Positions 24,454 to 32,056 of a DNA stretch of 46,791 nt are shown piece by piece. The notes beneath the pieces were generated by a model. It had not been told where the DNA came from and made no database searches. It was given only the letters and a program-made list of their open reading frames with translations. This DNA comes from a virus. The DNA lies in IMG/VR virus record IMGVR_UViG_3300037189_020288, positions 1-46,791 of that record; one strand, 5' to 3'. The position numbers and the translations under genes are program-made. The first letter of the stretch is position 1; each line of letters begins with the position of its first letter.

Positions 24454-25131
24454 CTATTTCGGGCCGGGGTAATCGTTTTTCTGCGACGACCAAGCAACAA
24501 ACCGCTGCCACAATGTTCGCGGCGGTTGTTTGACTATCTCGGTTTCCTTGGCTTGATAAGTCAGCAACTTATCTTGCGCAGATTGCAACTCCTTATACAC
24601 CAGATTGAGCCGCGTCTGCAAGACATCGTTCATCATTTTCAGATGCTCAGCCATAAAGTTTGCGTTGTACGTTGGTGTTCCGTTACGCGCCGCAAACTCA
24701 ATAACGGTTGCAGAAAAGCGCGACATACCACCCGCTGCCGGCGACTCTTCTCCGATAACGGATACTTCACGCACCGCTTTGAACCACGCAGCGCAGAACA
24801 CTTCACCGATCGCGGCAAACAACGCCAGACGAACTGGATATCTAAACGCAAAAAATTCTCGGCGGTTCAAAGCCTGCTCAAACGTCTTTACAGGATCTGC
24901 GCCGTTGACGAAGTCGCGCTGAGCCGCGGCGAGCGCTTCAGCAATTTTTACAATCTCGTCTTGGGAGATGTTGTGCTGCACATACCAATTTGCAGCTTCT
25001 TCGGTGCGGGCGGCAGGATCTAAGTTTTCAATTGCACGCACCATGAGTGTCGGCGTAATGTAGGCATAGTCGCGCTCAGGGTTGTAAAGCGGACCAGAAT
25101 CACCTTTTTGCCGATAACCAATACTGCTCAT
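24454..25131 (-). CDS. Hypothetical helical protein
   Basis: 225 aa from ATG 25131, with AAAGGA 7 bases upstream. Mostly alpha-helical. Residues 15-90 include YAYITPTLMVRAIENLDP and helices rich in Ala/Glu; the middle has FRYPVRLALFAAIGEVFCAAWF, which is hydrophobic but probably not a membrane span. Residues 150-200 form a probable coiled coil (MAEHLKMMNDVLQTRLNLVY, KELQSAQDKLLTYQAKE). The basic, Trp-containing C-terminus may be an interaction tail. No family recognised. Confidence 0.72.
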   Translation of the reverse strand: MSSIGYRQKGDSGPLYNPERDYAYITPTLMVRAIENLDPAARTEEAANWYVQHNISQDEIVKIAEALAAAQRDFVNGADPVKTFEQALNRREFFAFRYPVRLALFAAIGEVFCAAWFKAVREVSVIGEESPAAGGMSRFSATVIEFAARNGTPTYNANFMAEHLKMMNDVLQTRLNLVYKELQSAQDKLLTYQAKETEIVKQPPRTLWQRFVAWSSQKNDYPGPK

Positions 25132-25144
25132 AAAAAATCCTTTC

Positions 25145-25996
25145 TTAGTGCGTAGGCTCCGCCTGCTGCGCAGCCGAATGACGACACCGAATACACATAA
25201 CGCCGCGGTCATTTGGGTCAAAGAACCCGTCGCTGCGGCATGTGTCGCAGTATCGTGTCACATACGTACGCGGGTGAGTAGCAAATTCGCACTGATCGTA
25301 TCCAAGCCAGCAGTGCACGCACGAATGCTCGTACTGGTCTGGGCAAGGGCGGGCACGAGTTCGAACTTCAATGCGCGCGCGGTTTTCTTTAAACATGCTG
25401 CTGCTGACGCTGACCTTCGAAAAGAACGGTGTCTCCCGACTTTTGGCAGCTTCAACATGCGCGAAGAACAACAAGTTCACAAAATGCACTGCCGTCGTGT
25501 ACGGGTAGGCACCCCACGGAGCAGAAAAACCAAGCGTCTGCGAAATCGCGCGGCAGCTGTTTGACGAGAAGAACTGCGTAAACGACATCGGACACGGCGA
25601 GCCGGCCAAAGCCCGACACTCGAATATGTAGCCCGGCGTGTTCTTACGCTTATACGGCCGGATATGCTCAACACGGACGGGCACTAGCTCGTCTTCAAGC
25701 TGCCGAGTCCACGGCAGAACAGGAATACCATCTTTAAGTTTTTCAACGTTTCCGGCTAACCTCCACGCCAGATCTGCTGCCATCCGTTTTGTTATCTTAG
25801 TTCCCGCCAATGCCCGAATAGAGTCGAACACGGCTGGCTGCGATACAGAATCAGGCAGCTCAGCCAACACATCGCGGCACATATCACGCAACGTGTCTCC
25901 TACCACGTTAGCGTCAAAATATGGTCGCAACGCGCGGCTGATAAGGCGATCGCGGCAGTGACGAATTCGGATGTAACTAAACGGCGGACGCGCCAT
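25145..25996 (-). CDS. Hypothetical protein with cysteine-rich C-terminus
   Basis: 283 aa from ATG 25996 (GGAGG about 10 bases upstream). The N-terminal 70 residues are basic and helical (FSYIRIRHCRDRLISRALRP). The C-terminal 65 residues hold C..HC...GYDQC, then YCDTC, then MCIRC.H, enough for one or two zinc sites (rubredoxin-like knuckles). Such a tail suggests nucleic-acid or protein binding. It overlaps the preceding 214-aa gene by 20 bp. Family not recognised. Confidence 0.72.
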   Translation of the reverse strand: MARPPFSYIRIRHCRDRLISRALRPYFDANVVGDTLRDMCRDVLAELPDSVSQPAVFDSIRALAGTKITKRMAADLAWRLAGNVEKLKDGIPVLPWTRQLEDELVPVRVEHIRPYKRKNTPGYIFECRALAGSPCPMSFTQFFSSNSCRAISQTLGFSAPWGAYPYTTAVHFVNLLFFAHVEAAKSRETPFFSKVSVSSSMFKENRARIEVRTRARPCPDQYEHSCVHCWLGYDQCEFATHPRTYVTRYCDTCRSDGFFDPNDRGVMCIRCRHSAAQQAEPTH

Positions 25997-26621
25997 TGCT
26001 ACCCTCCAGCGTAACAGGGCTGGCTGGAATTTGTGCGCCAGAATCAGCTACGACAGTAGTTACACTCATAGCTTCAGCATCGCGAGTTACAACCTTACGG
26101 TCAGGGTTGTTGGCTTCCCACGTCTGCCGTGCCTTTGTGCATGTATCTTCGGCTGTCGTCGCAGTTTCTTTAATGGCGGCAGCTTCTTGCTGCAACGCAA
26201 GAATAATCGTCCCCAACTCACTCGACAGCAGGCTGGCGATGTCTCCAATGCATACTACGTTTTTCACAGAAGCTACAATCGGTTCGGAAGTCTTGCCGTC
26301 TTTCACCGTGCTAAACTTGATTGAAATCTCTTCAAGTTTCAGCGTAGCCGGCAGCGGATCACTGAGCGCTTTTCCATGCAGCTCAGAACCAATCTGCTTC
26401 AGCGCGTTAAAGCGAGTATACAACTCTTCCATCCGCGCAGCCGACTCTTTAATCAGCTCAGACGGATTGACGCGTACAACTTGTTGGGGCGCGTTAGCCG
26501 CCGCCTGTAAGGCTTTCGCAAGCGCTGACGCATCCATCTTGATCGGGACCGATACGTTCGTAACCCCGGTGGAGCATGCGGCTTCAGACTTTACTGCGTC
26601 TACAATTGTCGTTTTTGACAT
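25977..26621 (-). CDS. Hypothetical protein, coiled-coil prone
   Basis: 214 aa from ATG 26621 (AAGGA 7-8 bases upstream). Residues 28-80 are helical (DASALAKALQAAANAPQQVV, SAARMEELYTRFNALKQIG). A beta-prone middle (LKLEEISIKFSTVKDGKTSE) precedes another long helix (SSELGTIILALQQEAAAIKE, TATTAEDTCTKARQTWEA). The C-terminus is low complexity. No signal peptide or known motif. The opposite strand is also open here, but this frame has the Shine-Dalgarno and operon context. Confidence 0.68.
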   Translation of the reverse strand: MSKTTIVDAVKSEAACSTGVTNVSVPIKMDASALAKALQAAANAPQQVVRVNPSELIKESAARMEELYTRFNALKQIGSELHGKALSDPLPATLKLEEISIKFSTVKDGKTSEPIVASVKNVVCIGDIASLLSSELGTIILALQQEAAAIKETATTAEDTCTKARQTWEANNPDRKVVTRDAEAMSVTTVVADSGAQIPASPVTLEGSNGASAV

Positions 26622-26631
26622 TGTGTGTTCC

Positions 26632-27036
26632 TTATAAAAGTTTTACTGCAAAACCAAACCAATAACGCAAACCAGTATTGATATCTGTATCAGTGTCGTA
26701 CAAAAGTTCAACTGGGTCGCCGGTTACCACGTAAAAATGCGATACGGCGCCGGGCAGGTAACTCGCGCACGATAAACCCATCTGCAGCATAAAAGCTAGC
26801 GCGAGATCGGCTTTCGGACTGAGATCATACGAAAAAATCGGAATGCGTAAATACTCGTCGTGCGCGCTGTGTGCCCACGTAGGCGACTCACCCGGCAAAT
26901 AAGGCGCATCAAGCACATGCCAGTCTGCGCCGCCAAGTTTCTCGACCGGCAGCACACGGGCGGGCAGAAATGGTTCGCCGTCCGGCCAGTTTGACCGCGT
27001 TCTTTTCAAATCTATTCGATCCACTGATAGTTTCAT
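26632..27036 (-). CDS. Hypothetical protein
   Basis: 134 aa from ATG 27036, overlapping the glycosyltransferase stop as ATGA, so probably translationally coupled to it. Contains PFLPARVLPVEKLGGADWHV, APYLPGESPTWAHSAHDEYL, IPIFSYDLSPKADLALAFML and VSHFYVVTGDPVELLYD. No family recognised. Coupling to the glycosyltransferase raises the possibility of a joint role, which is inference. Confidence 0.7.
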   Translation of the reverse strand: MKLSVDRIDLKRTRSNWPDGEPFLPARVLPVEKLGGADWHVLDAPYLPGESPTWAHSAHDEYLRIPIFSYDLSPKADLALAFMLQMGLSCASYLPGAVSHFYVVTGDPVELLYDTDTDINTGLRYWFGFAVKLL

Positions 27037-27761
27037 GGACAGTAATCAAATCCTATTGGTTGCTCATTTTTACCGCGCTTCGAACCGGCGGCTTCAACAC
27101 CGTCCGCGTTTGCGTTAATCCAAACACCGTCACGAAAATGACCAAGTGCTAGATCTTGTTGACGGCATAGTTCGCCCAACATGACATCAACACCGCGATG
27201 CGTATTCGTGTGCGGCGGCCAGTCAAACTGTTGCAGGACTGCTGTTTGCGCAGCCCACCAACTGCCGGCTGGAAAAGAAACATATGTCGCCGGTTCTTTC
27301 CCTGCGTACCACGGCTGAGCTTTAATCCACGCAGCCTGATTACCCGCTAAACGAGTGCGATAAATAGACCCGACAACGGAGTGGTGCCCAACCTGTTGCG
27401 TCAGCCGCGGCAGCCACTTTTCAACATCTACGTCTTGAGCCAGACAAGAGTCGTCGTCAAACCACATTGTGATCGGCGCTGAAATAGGCTGACTGTAAAA
27501 CAACCGACGCATCATTGGGTACTTATTTACGTTTTCTGTAGAGTCCAAAAACATTGCCTTGGGGAAGTGAGCCTCGATTTGCTGCTGCAAAAATGTCCGA
27601 GTGTTCGCGCCAATCGCGTTGCACCCAAAACGAAATTCAATGTCGTGTTTTGTGAGTTCGCGCATGGGCGTGTTTAAAACACGTTGCGCAAGCTTAAAGC
27701 ACGTAGCGTCGTTGCCGTAAAACAACACGCACACACAGATTGCAGCGGCTCCATCCGCCAT
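27033..27761 (-). CDS. GT-A (GT2-like) glycosyltransferase
   Basis: 242 aa from ATG 27761 (GGAG 8 bases upstream). The N-terminus AICVCVLFYGNDATCFKLAQ fits the first strand and helix of GT-A enzymes. NVNKYPMMRRLFYSQ followed by ITMWFDDDSCL places an Asp triad (102-104) as the DXD metal and nucleotide-sugar site. Later YVSFPAGSWWAAQTAVLQQF and HTNTHRGVDVMLGELCRQQ fit acceptor-side helices. Related phage genes are often annotated as glycosyltransferases of unknown target. The second sugar transferase in this window. Confidence 0.82.
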   Translation of the reverse strand: MADGAAAICVCVLFYGNDATCFKLAQRVLNTPMRELTKHDIEFRFGCNAIGANTRTFLQQQIEAHFPKAMFLDSTENVNKYPMMRRLFYSQPISAPITMWFDDDSCLAQDVDVEKWLPRLTQQVGHHSVVGSIYRTRLAGNQAAWIKAQPWYAGKEPATYVSFPAGSWWAAQTAVLQQFDWPPHTNTHRGVDVMLGELCRQQDLALGHFRDGVWINANADGVEAAGSKRGKNEQPIGFDYCP

Positions 27762-27791
27762 AACCGGCTCCGTCCGACAGTCATTGTCGTG

Positions 27792-28340
27792 CTAGAACTT
27801 GACAGGGCTTAGCGCCGCTCGTGCAACGGCCACCGGCATAACCACCGGAGGCACACGAGACCGACCCAGCAAGGTCATAGCTCTCACTACGTCCTTCGGA
27901 GTTGGCGCTACGCCGTTCTTTACTTCCTTGACCATTTTCTCAATCGTTTCAAGAAACGTGGTTCGGTCTTTGACAGAGCTAAAATTAAACCTGACAGAAA
28001 ACTGCGTAACTGTCTTGCCGGCATGCTCGTCTGCAACGTCACAACGCTCCCAAACAGATTTGTCGTCGCCGCGCGTATACACGCAACTTAAACGACCTAA
28101 GAAATCATAGATAACAAGAACAGCTGATTTGTCAACATCAGTAATTAACGAAAACACGTGTGGAAAATGAGTTGCCGGAATAAACGGCAACTTCTCAACA
28201 ATCTTTTCGTCAAGGTCGAGGCGCTGTAGTTGGAGCGGGAAGATGCGGTTGCCCAGCTTCTCATCGGCGATGAAAAACTCAGCCTCCAGCGCACCTACAC
28301 CCGGCTCGATAACAATAGGCACATTACGTACGGAAAACAT
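27792..28340 (-). CDS. Hypothetical protein
   Basis: 182 aa from ATG 28340, with AAGGAG 7 bases upstream, a near-consensus site. Beta-rich N-terminal half (MFSVRNVPIVIEPGVGALEA, HVFSLITDVDKSAVLVIYDF) and helical middle (DRTTFLETIEKMVKEVKNG). No motif recognised. Lies 10 bp after the DUF1016-like gene and before the GT-A gene. Confidence 0.72.
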   Translation of the reverse strand: MFSVRNVPIVIEPGVGALEAEFFIADEKLGNRIFPLQLQRLDLDEKIVEKLPFIPATHFPHVFSLITDVDKSAVLVIYDFLGRLSCVYTRGDDKSVWERCDVADEHAGKTVTQFSVRFNFSSVKDRTTFLETIEKMVKEVKNGVAPTPKDVVRAMTLLGRSRVPPVVMPVAVARAALSPVKF

Positions 28341-28350
28341 TTCAAGCTCC

Positions 28351-29238
28351 TTATCGTGTCATACCGGATCGACGGCGGGGCTGCGATTCCTGCGACTCGC
28401 CGTCCTCTTCGTTTTCTTCTCTCCCGCTAAGTTCTTCCTGCACTTTGGCGCACATCGCAACGTGATCCGCAACAATGTCCGACATCTTGCTGAAGTTTTC
28501 AACAATTTCCGCAAAGTATCCTTGCGTTGTTGCATCAAATTTACTCGGCGACGCATTTGCGATATCGTCGTAAATGTTGTCGCGCTTCTCGCTAAGCCAC
28601 AGCGTTTCAGAACGTGCAATAAATCGCCGCTGGTGCTGCAGCAAATCGTGGATCTGCTGTTTCAATCCCTTCGGGGCCTGATGCGTACGGCCGCTGTTCT
28701 TCTGCTTGCCGCGCATTTCTTGCAGCTCTGTCGCCAGCGTCTTGGCCGTGTAAGCCTCTTCAGCGCACTTCTCCTCGATCGCCGACCGCTGAGTGTCGTC
28801 AGGGATCTGTGTCAGAAGCTGCACGTGAGACGTCGTCAATCTCCACCGCGGTCGGTCCGGGCACCGAAGCCCGAGCAGCCGGGTGATTTCGGCCTCGCTC
28901 GGATACTTGTCGAAAAAGGTCACTGCGCCACGAAGCTGCTCAACGGTGTACACAGGCGCAAAGATCGACATGAGCAACGACGCACCGTCGATATGCTGCG
29001 ACTGTTGTTCGGCCGTCAGGTAGCGTTCGGGGTCGCCCTTGACCTCTGTAATCAACCGACCGATCCGCCAGTACGCTGTCAGGCTTGCGGCCTGCGCGTC
29101 GCTGAACAAATGATCGATTTCTGACACCACGTCCTGCAACGCTGGCGTCAGATTTTCTACTGCTACTAAATACGGCGAGTTACGCGATTCGATAAGCTCA
29201 GCCTGAATCATCGCCGCCGCTTTAGATTTCCTACCCAT
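28351..29238 (-). CDS. DUF1016/YhcG-N-like protein (tentative)
   Basis: 295 aa. The ATG at 29238 is chosen for AGGAGAG 6-8 bases upstream; the frame stays open further but overlaps the next upstream gene. The order AYWRIGRLITEVKG, then LLMSIFAPVYTVEQLRGAVTFF, then RLTTSHVQLLTQIPDDTQRS, then a helix (TAKTLATELQEMRGK) recalls the N-terminal domain of DUF1016 (YhcG) proteins. There YW.IG, S..L..M..FY, LSWSH...LL.I.D...R and a final helix occur in that order. No PD-(D/E)XK nuclease part is evident. The C-terminus is acidic, then Arg-rich. The family match is by eye only. Confidence 0.6.
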   Translation of the reverse strand: MGRKSKAAAMIQAELIESRNSPYLVAVENLTPALQDVVSEIDHLFSDAQAASLTAYWRIGRLITEVKGDPERYLTAEQQSQHIDGASLLMSIFAPVYTVEQLRGAVTFFDKYPSEAEITRLLGLRCPDRPRWRLTTSHVQLLTQIPDDTQRSAIEEKCAEEAYTAKTLATELQEMRGKQKNSGRTHQAPKGLKQQIHDLLQHQRRFIARSETLWLSEKRDNIYDDIANASPSKFDATTQGYFAEIVENFSKMSDIVADHVAMCAKVQEELSGREENEEDGESQESQPRRRSGMTR

Positions 29239-29266
29239 TGAAGCTCTCCTTAAAGAGTGAAGTAAA

Positions 29267-30421
29267 CTATTTACGCTTCCGACTTTTTGTCTCAGGAAGC
29301 AGAATTTGAAGCGCTGTGGTTTGCAGTTGATCGCGGAGCGTGTGGTAATGCCCGCGGGAACACCGCAATATAGAACAGAACAGATCGTAGGCTGTTCGTG
29401 TGCGTAATACCTCCTTTGTAAATACATCCATAACGTCACGCGCTTCGATGTCTGCGCCGACGGTGGTTGTGTTTTTGATGATCTGTTTCGCGTCTTCTCG
29501 TGGAATCTTGAATTTCATCAGATAGGACAGCCACTTCTCATTCGCGGCTTCCATACTTGCCCGGTCGTCTGAGAACTCAAGCGACAAGCTGGTCAACGCT
29601 CGGGTGCGCTGGGCAACAAAATTCATATCAATAACGCGCTCAGAAACTTTGCCGGCCAGAACCGCAGTGCGGCCGACAAGATCAGCGCCGGTGTGGTTTA
29701 GACGACCACCAGAGCCGGGTGAAGACAGCGCCACACCGAATTTGGTGTATAGGCATGTCGAGGCCCGAATGGCGTTACCAGTGTCCTCGCGGTTCGAGAA
29801 ATACCAACCCGCAGCGAACGTGTGACGCGGGTCAGTATAGATATCAGTACGCCGCGATGTGGGGTCGATGAAATACAGGCGCAGTTCTCGGCCCAGCAGC
29901 TCTGCCCGGAAGAACTCCGCCGCAGGTTGCTTGTCGTGCAGCTCGTTACGAACGGTTTCAAGAAATACGCTGTTGTCGAGCATCCGGTGATCGAGGCCAA
30001 GAAAGCCCTCAATCGTGCGCTCGCGGTGATTGACGAGAAGATTGCGTTCGCGAAGCGCATCGAAGCGCACTCGTAGCGTGGTGTTGTAAACACTCACCGC
30101 GGCCGCAATGTCTGTAGCCTTGCCCAGCGTTTTAAGTTGACGGACGTTTTCGCCAGACAGCTCGTTGAACAGCTGCGACAGCCCGACCGACAGCACCGAC
30201 GACAAGGCGCGAAAACCAATAGGGTTAAAGCGGTAACCGCTTTCGGTGATTCTGCCGTCGGCCGCCATGACCAGCTGCGCTTCGTCCACAACCGGGACTG
30301 ATTCTGTGCTGGCCGACCGGGCTTCAAGAAAGTTCCGGCACTCTTCGAACTGACTCGCAGAGAACGAGAACGCCGGCACAGGCGCAAACACACTGCGCAC
30401 AGTTGTTCCCGCCGACGCCAT
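29267..30421 (-). CDS. DUF932-like phage protein (tentative)
   Basis: 384 aa from ATG 30421 (GGAGG upstream). Residues 55-80 include GRITESGYRFNPIGFRALSS, and residues 200-250 include FAAGWYFSNREDTGNAIRAS followed by LYTKFGVALSSPGSGG. This recalls the DUF932 layout in which a Gly...SNSE.G segment precedes a conserved Cys/Asn-Gly region. The C-terminal third is helical (ANEKWLSYLMKFKIPREDAK, MDVFTKEVLRTRTAYDLFCS) and ends in a basic tail. DUF932 is common in phages and plasmids and its function is not settled. Confidence 0.65.
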   Translation of the reverse strand: MASAGTTVRSVFAPVPAFSFSASQFEECRNFLEARSASTESVPVVDEAQLVMAADGRITESGYRFNPIGFRALSSVLSVGLSQLFNELSGENVRQLKTLGKATDIAAAVSVYNTTLRVRFDALRERNLLVNHRERTIEGFLGLDHRMLDNSVFLETVRNELHDKQPAAEFFRAELLGRELRLYFIDPTSRRTDIYTDPRHTFAAGWYFSNREDTGNAIRASTCLYTKFGVALSSPGSGGRLNHTGADLVGRTAVLAGKVSERVIDMNFVAQRTRALTSLSLEFSDDRASMEAANEKWLSYLMKFKIPREDAKQIIKNTTTVGADIEARDVMDVFTKEVLRTRTAYDLFCSILRCSRGHYHTLRDQLQTTALQILLPETKSRKRK

Positions 30422-30438
30422 CCGGCCCTCCGTGCCAA

Positions 30439-31005
30439 TCAGTCGTAATACCAGTCAAATCCTATAGACCCGAACAGGGTCGATGTGTGCTCAACAACAA
30501 AGTAGTTTTTGTTTGTCGGCGGGAAACTGCAACGCCACTGAATACGCGGAACATCAGGCCCGTCATCCGCATTGTGGTTATGTGCGCAAAGCATTGTGCG
30601 CACAACCGGGAAGCACATAATAAACCGACGTTCTGTGTTGACTTCGAGTCTGTGAAGATTCTTAGCCACCGCAGCGCATAATCTGTTTTTACCGTTTTTC
30701 GGTAGTTTGAACAGATCGGCAAGCGTCAGTTCGTGGAGCCGCGGAATTCGACGTCCGTAAAGCAGGCCGGGAAACCGGTGGAACTCGGAGTTAAACCAAC
30801 TGAAGTTAAGTTTGTCATGCCCGGTCATATCACGGCATTCGTTCACAAACTTGCCCCAGCCAGATATCTTAATCCCGCATTCTTTAAACACGCGCTTGAT
30901 AATCCGTTCTTCAAACGCAAGCTGCCGCTGAAAACGGATGGCATCAGCGCCCTGACTGTCCTGATTGAACAGCTCGTTGAAGAACTGGTCGCGTGGGTCA
31001 GACAT
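30439..31005 (-). CDS. Hypothetical protein
   Basis: 188 aa from ATG 31005, two bases after the upstream TGA (TGATCATG) and without a good Shine-Dalgarno, so coupled translation is likely. The N-terminal 45 residues are a charged helix (RFQRQLAFEERIIKRVFKE). Later FSWFNSEFHRFPGLLYGR and ELTLADLFKLPKNGKNRL. The C-terminus has MCFPVVRTMLCAHNHNADDG and YFVVEHTSTLFG. No family recognised. Confidence 0.7.
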   Translation of the reverse strand: MSDPRDQFFNELFNQDSQGADAIRFQRQLAFEERIIKRVFKECGIKISGWGKFVNECRDMTGHDKLNFSWFNSEFHRFPGLLYGRRIPRLHELTLADLFKLPKNGKNRLCAAVAKNLHRLEVNTERRFIMCFPVVRTMLCAHNHNADDGPDVPRIQWRCSFPPTNKNYFVVEHTSTLFGSIGFDWYYD

Positions 31006-31007
31006 GA

Positions 31008-31217
31008 TCAGGGCGCCGAAAACGGTTTAAAGTAATTCTCAATTGAATCCGGTGAAGGGAGCGGCATCCATAGCAGCAGCTCTGATCTCGCCGCAAGTTC
31101 GCCGCCCGTCACCATGAACTGGTCATGTGTTTTTGGGTCTGCGGCTAGTACTTGATCGTGCCGGCCGGGAAGCCGTTCGTTTACGTGCGTCCATTTTCCA
31201 AATTTAGGTTCTTTCAT
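31008..31217 (-). CDS. DUF551-like small protein
   Basis: 69 aa from ATG 31217 (AAAGGTG upstream). The sequence KWTHVNERLPGRHDQVLAAD, then LLLWMPLPSPD matches the DUF551 plan W..V.ERLP....VL...... W.PLP. The family is small, widespread in phages and of unknown function. It overlaps the next upstream gene by 14 bp. Confidence 0.7.
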   Translation of the reverse strand: MKEPKFGKWTHVNERLPGRHDQVLAADPKTHDQFMVTGGELAARSELLLWMPLPSPDSIENYFKPFSAP

Positions 31218-31389
31218 TTAACACCTTTGCAGTTTCTTGCAGTAGTTCTTCTGCAGTGATGATCTTGTCACAAGCGCTTTCGCCCGGGGACACACACTGA
31301 TGCTCTGCTAATACGTCGCGCACCACCCACGCCAACCAATCTATTTCTTCTTTTGTAAACGAAATTGTCGTGCCGCGTGGAGCGGTCAT
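31204..31389 (-). CDS. Small hypothetical protein
   Basis: 61 aa from ATG 31389, preceded by GGAGGAGAGCTG, one of the best Shine-Dalgarno sites here. Helical throughout (SFTKEEIDWLAWVVRDVLAE, ITAEELLQETAKVL). Overlaps the upstream gene as ATGA. No family recognised. Confidence 0.68.
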   Translation of the reverse strand: MTAPRGTTISFTKEEIDWLAWVVRDVLAEHQCVSPGESACDKIITAEELLQETAKVLNERT

Positions 31390-31733
31390 CAGCTCTCCTC
31401 CTGCTGCGGAAATACCAACGGGATCACCGGATTGGAGTTAATTATGTCACCGACGTCAGCGTCTTCTGCATGAACACCACGATACGCATAAAAATTCCAC
31501 CAGCGATTTGCTCTCACCGGGTCTGGTTGCTGAAACATGCAATACCAGTGGCATACGTCATTACCGTTTTCGTCCTGCACTTTTTGATAGAACAGCGCTG
31601 GCGCTTCGTAATAAATATCTGGGTAAAGTTCCTCTACATTTTCCGGCTCCATGACCGGTATATCGCGACCGTCGAGTGGCCCGCCAAAACATGTCATTAG
31701 CGCCCAGCCGCGGCAATCTTCAGCTTTTATCAT
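31389..31733 (-). CDS. GGPxDG-type small phage protein (paralogue A)
   Basis: 114 aa from ATG 31733, overlapping the upstream stop (TAATG). Carries MTCFGGPLDGRDIPV, then YYEAPALFYQK, WYCMFQQP and WWNFYAYRG. The GGP.DG and FYAYRG/FYAYAG elements recur in the next upstream gene, so the two are tandem paralogues. The GGP.DG signature is frequent in small phage proteins of unknown function. Confidence 0.7.
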   Translation of the reverse strand: MIKAEDCRGWALMTCFGGPLDGRDIPVMEPENVEELYPDIYYEAPALFYQKVQDENGNDVCHWYCMFQQPDPVRANRWWNFYAYRGVHAEDADVGDIINSNPVIPLVFPQQEES

Positions 31734-32056
31734 TAGTCTTTATCCCGGTTGTACCAGTCTGGTTCCAGATCAGGGTCATAGTTGTTTTTATTAGAGCCCG
31801 GATACCCAACAATTACATTACGCCACAGCGCCTCGCGAACTGTGCCGGCATACGCATAAAACTGCATAACCGGCACCAGATCGCCTTTTGCTGCCGTATA
31901 GTGCGTCAACAAAACATAAAAATGCTCAACATTATCAGGGTCACGATATGAGAGCATGCCGCCGCGGCCGTTATTAAGATCACCCGTGCTGCACCAATAA
32001 CCGTCTTTTGGCCCGCCATAATGTTCACACCAGTTATAGTCGGATTTTTTAAGCAT
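31733..32056 (-). CDS. GGPxDG-type small phage protein (paralogue B)
   Basis: 107 aa from ATG 32056, overlapping the RecA-like stop (TAATG), so it follows the recombinase in the same transcript. Contains WCEHYGGPKDGYWCST, YRDPDNVEHFYVLLTHY and MQFYAYAGTVREALW. It shares GGP.DG, an aromatic middle strand and FYAY with the downstream neighbour. Function unknown. Confidence 0.7.
   Translation of the reverse strand: MLKKSDYNWCEHYGGPKDGYWCSTGDLNNGRGGMLSYRDPDNVEHFYVLLTHYTAAKGDLVPVMQFYAYAGTVREALWRNVIVGYPGSNKNNYDPDLEPDWYNRDKD

Noticed and set aside
25996-26637. 213-aa plus-strand open frame opposite the 214-aa gene
   Set aside because: Every neighbouring gene is on the minus strand and the minus frame has AAGGA before its start. 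The plus frame has no operon context and looks like an antisense shadow of codon bias.
28243-29124. 293-aa plus-strand open frame
   Set aside because: It lies antisense to the well-supported DUF1016-like gene and its sequence is Arg/Leu-rich without domain character.
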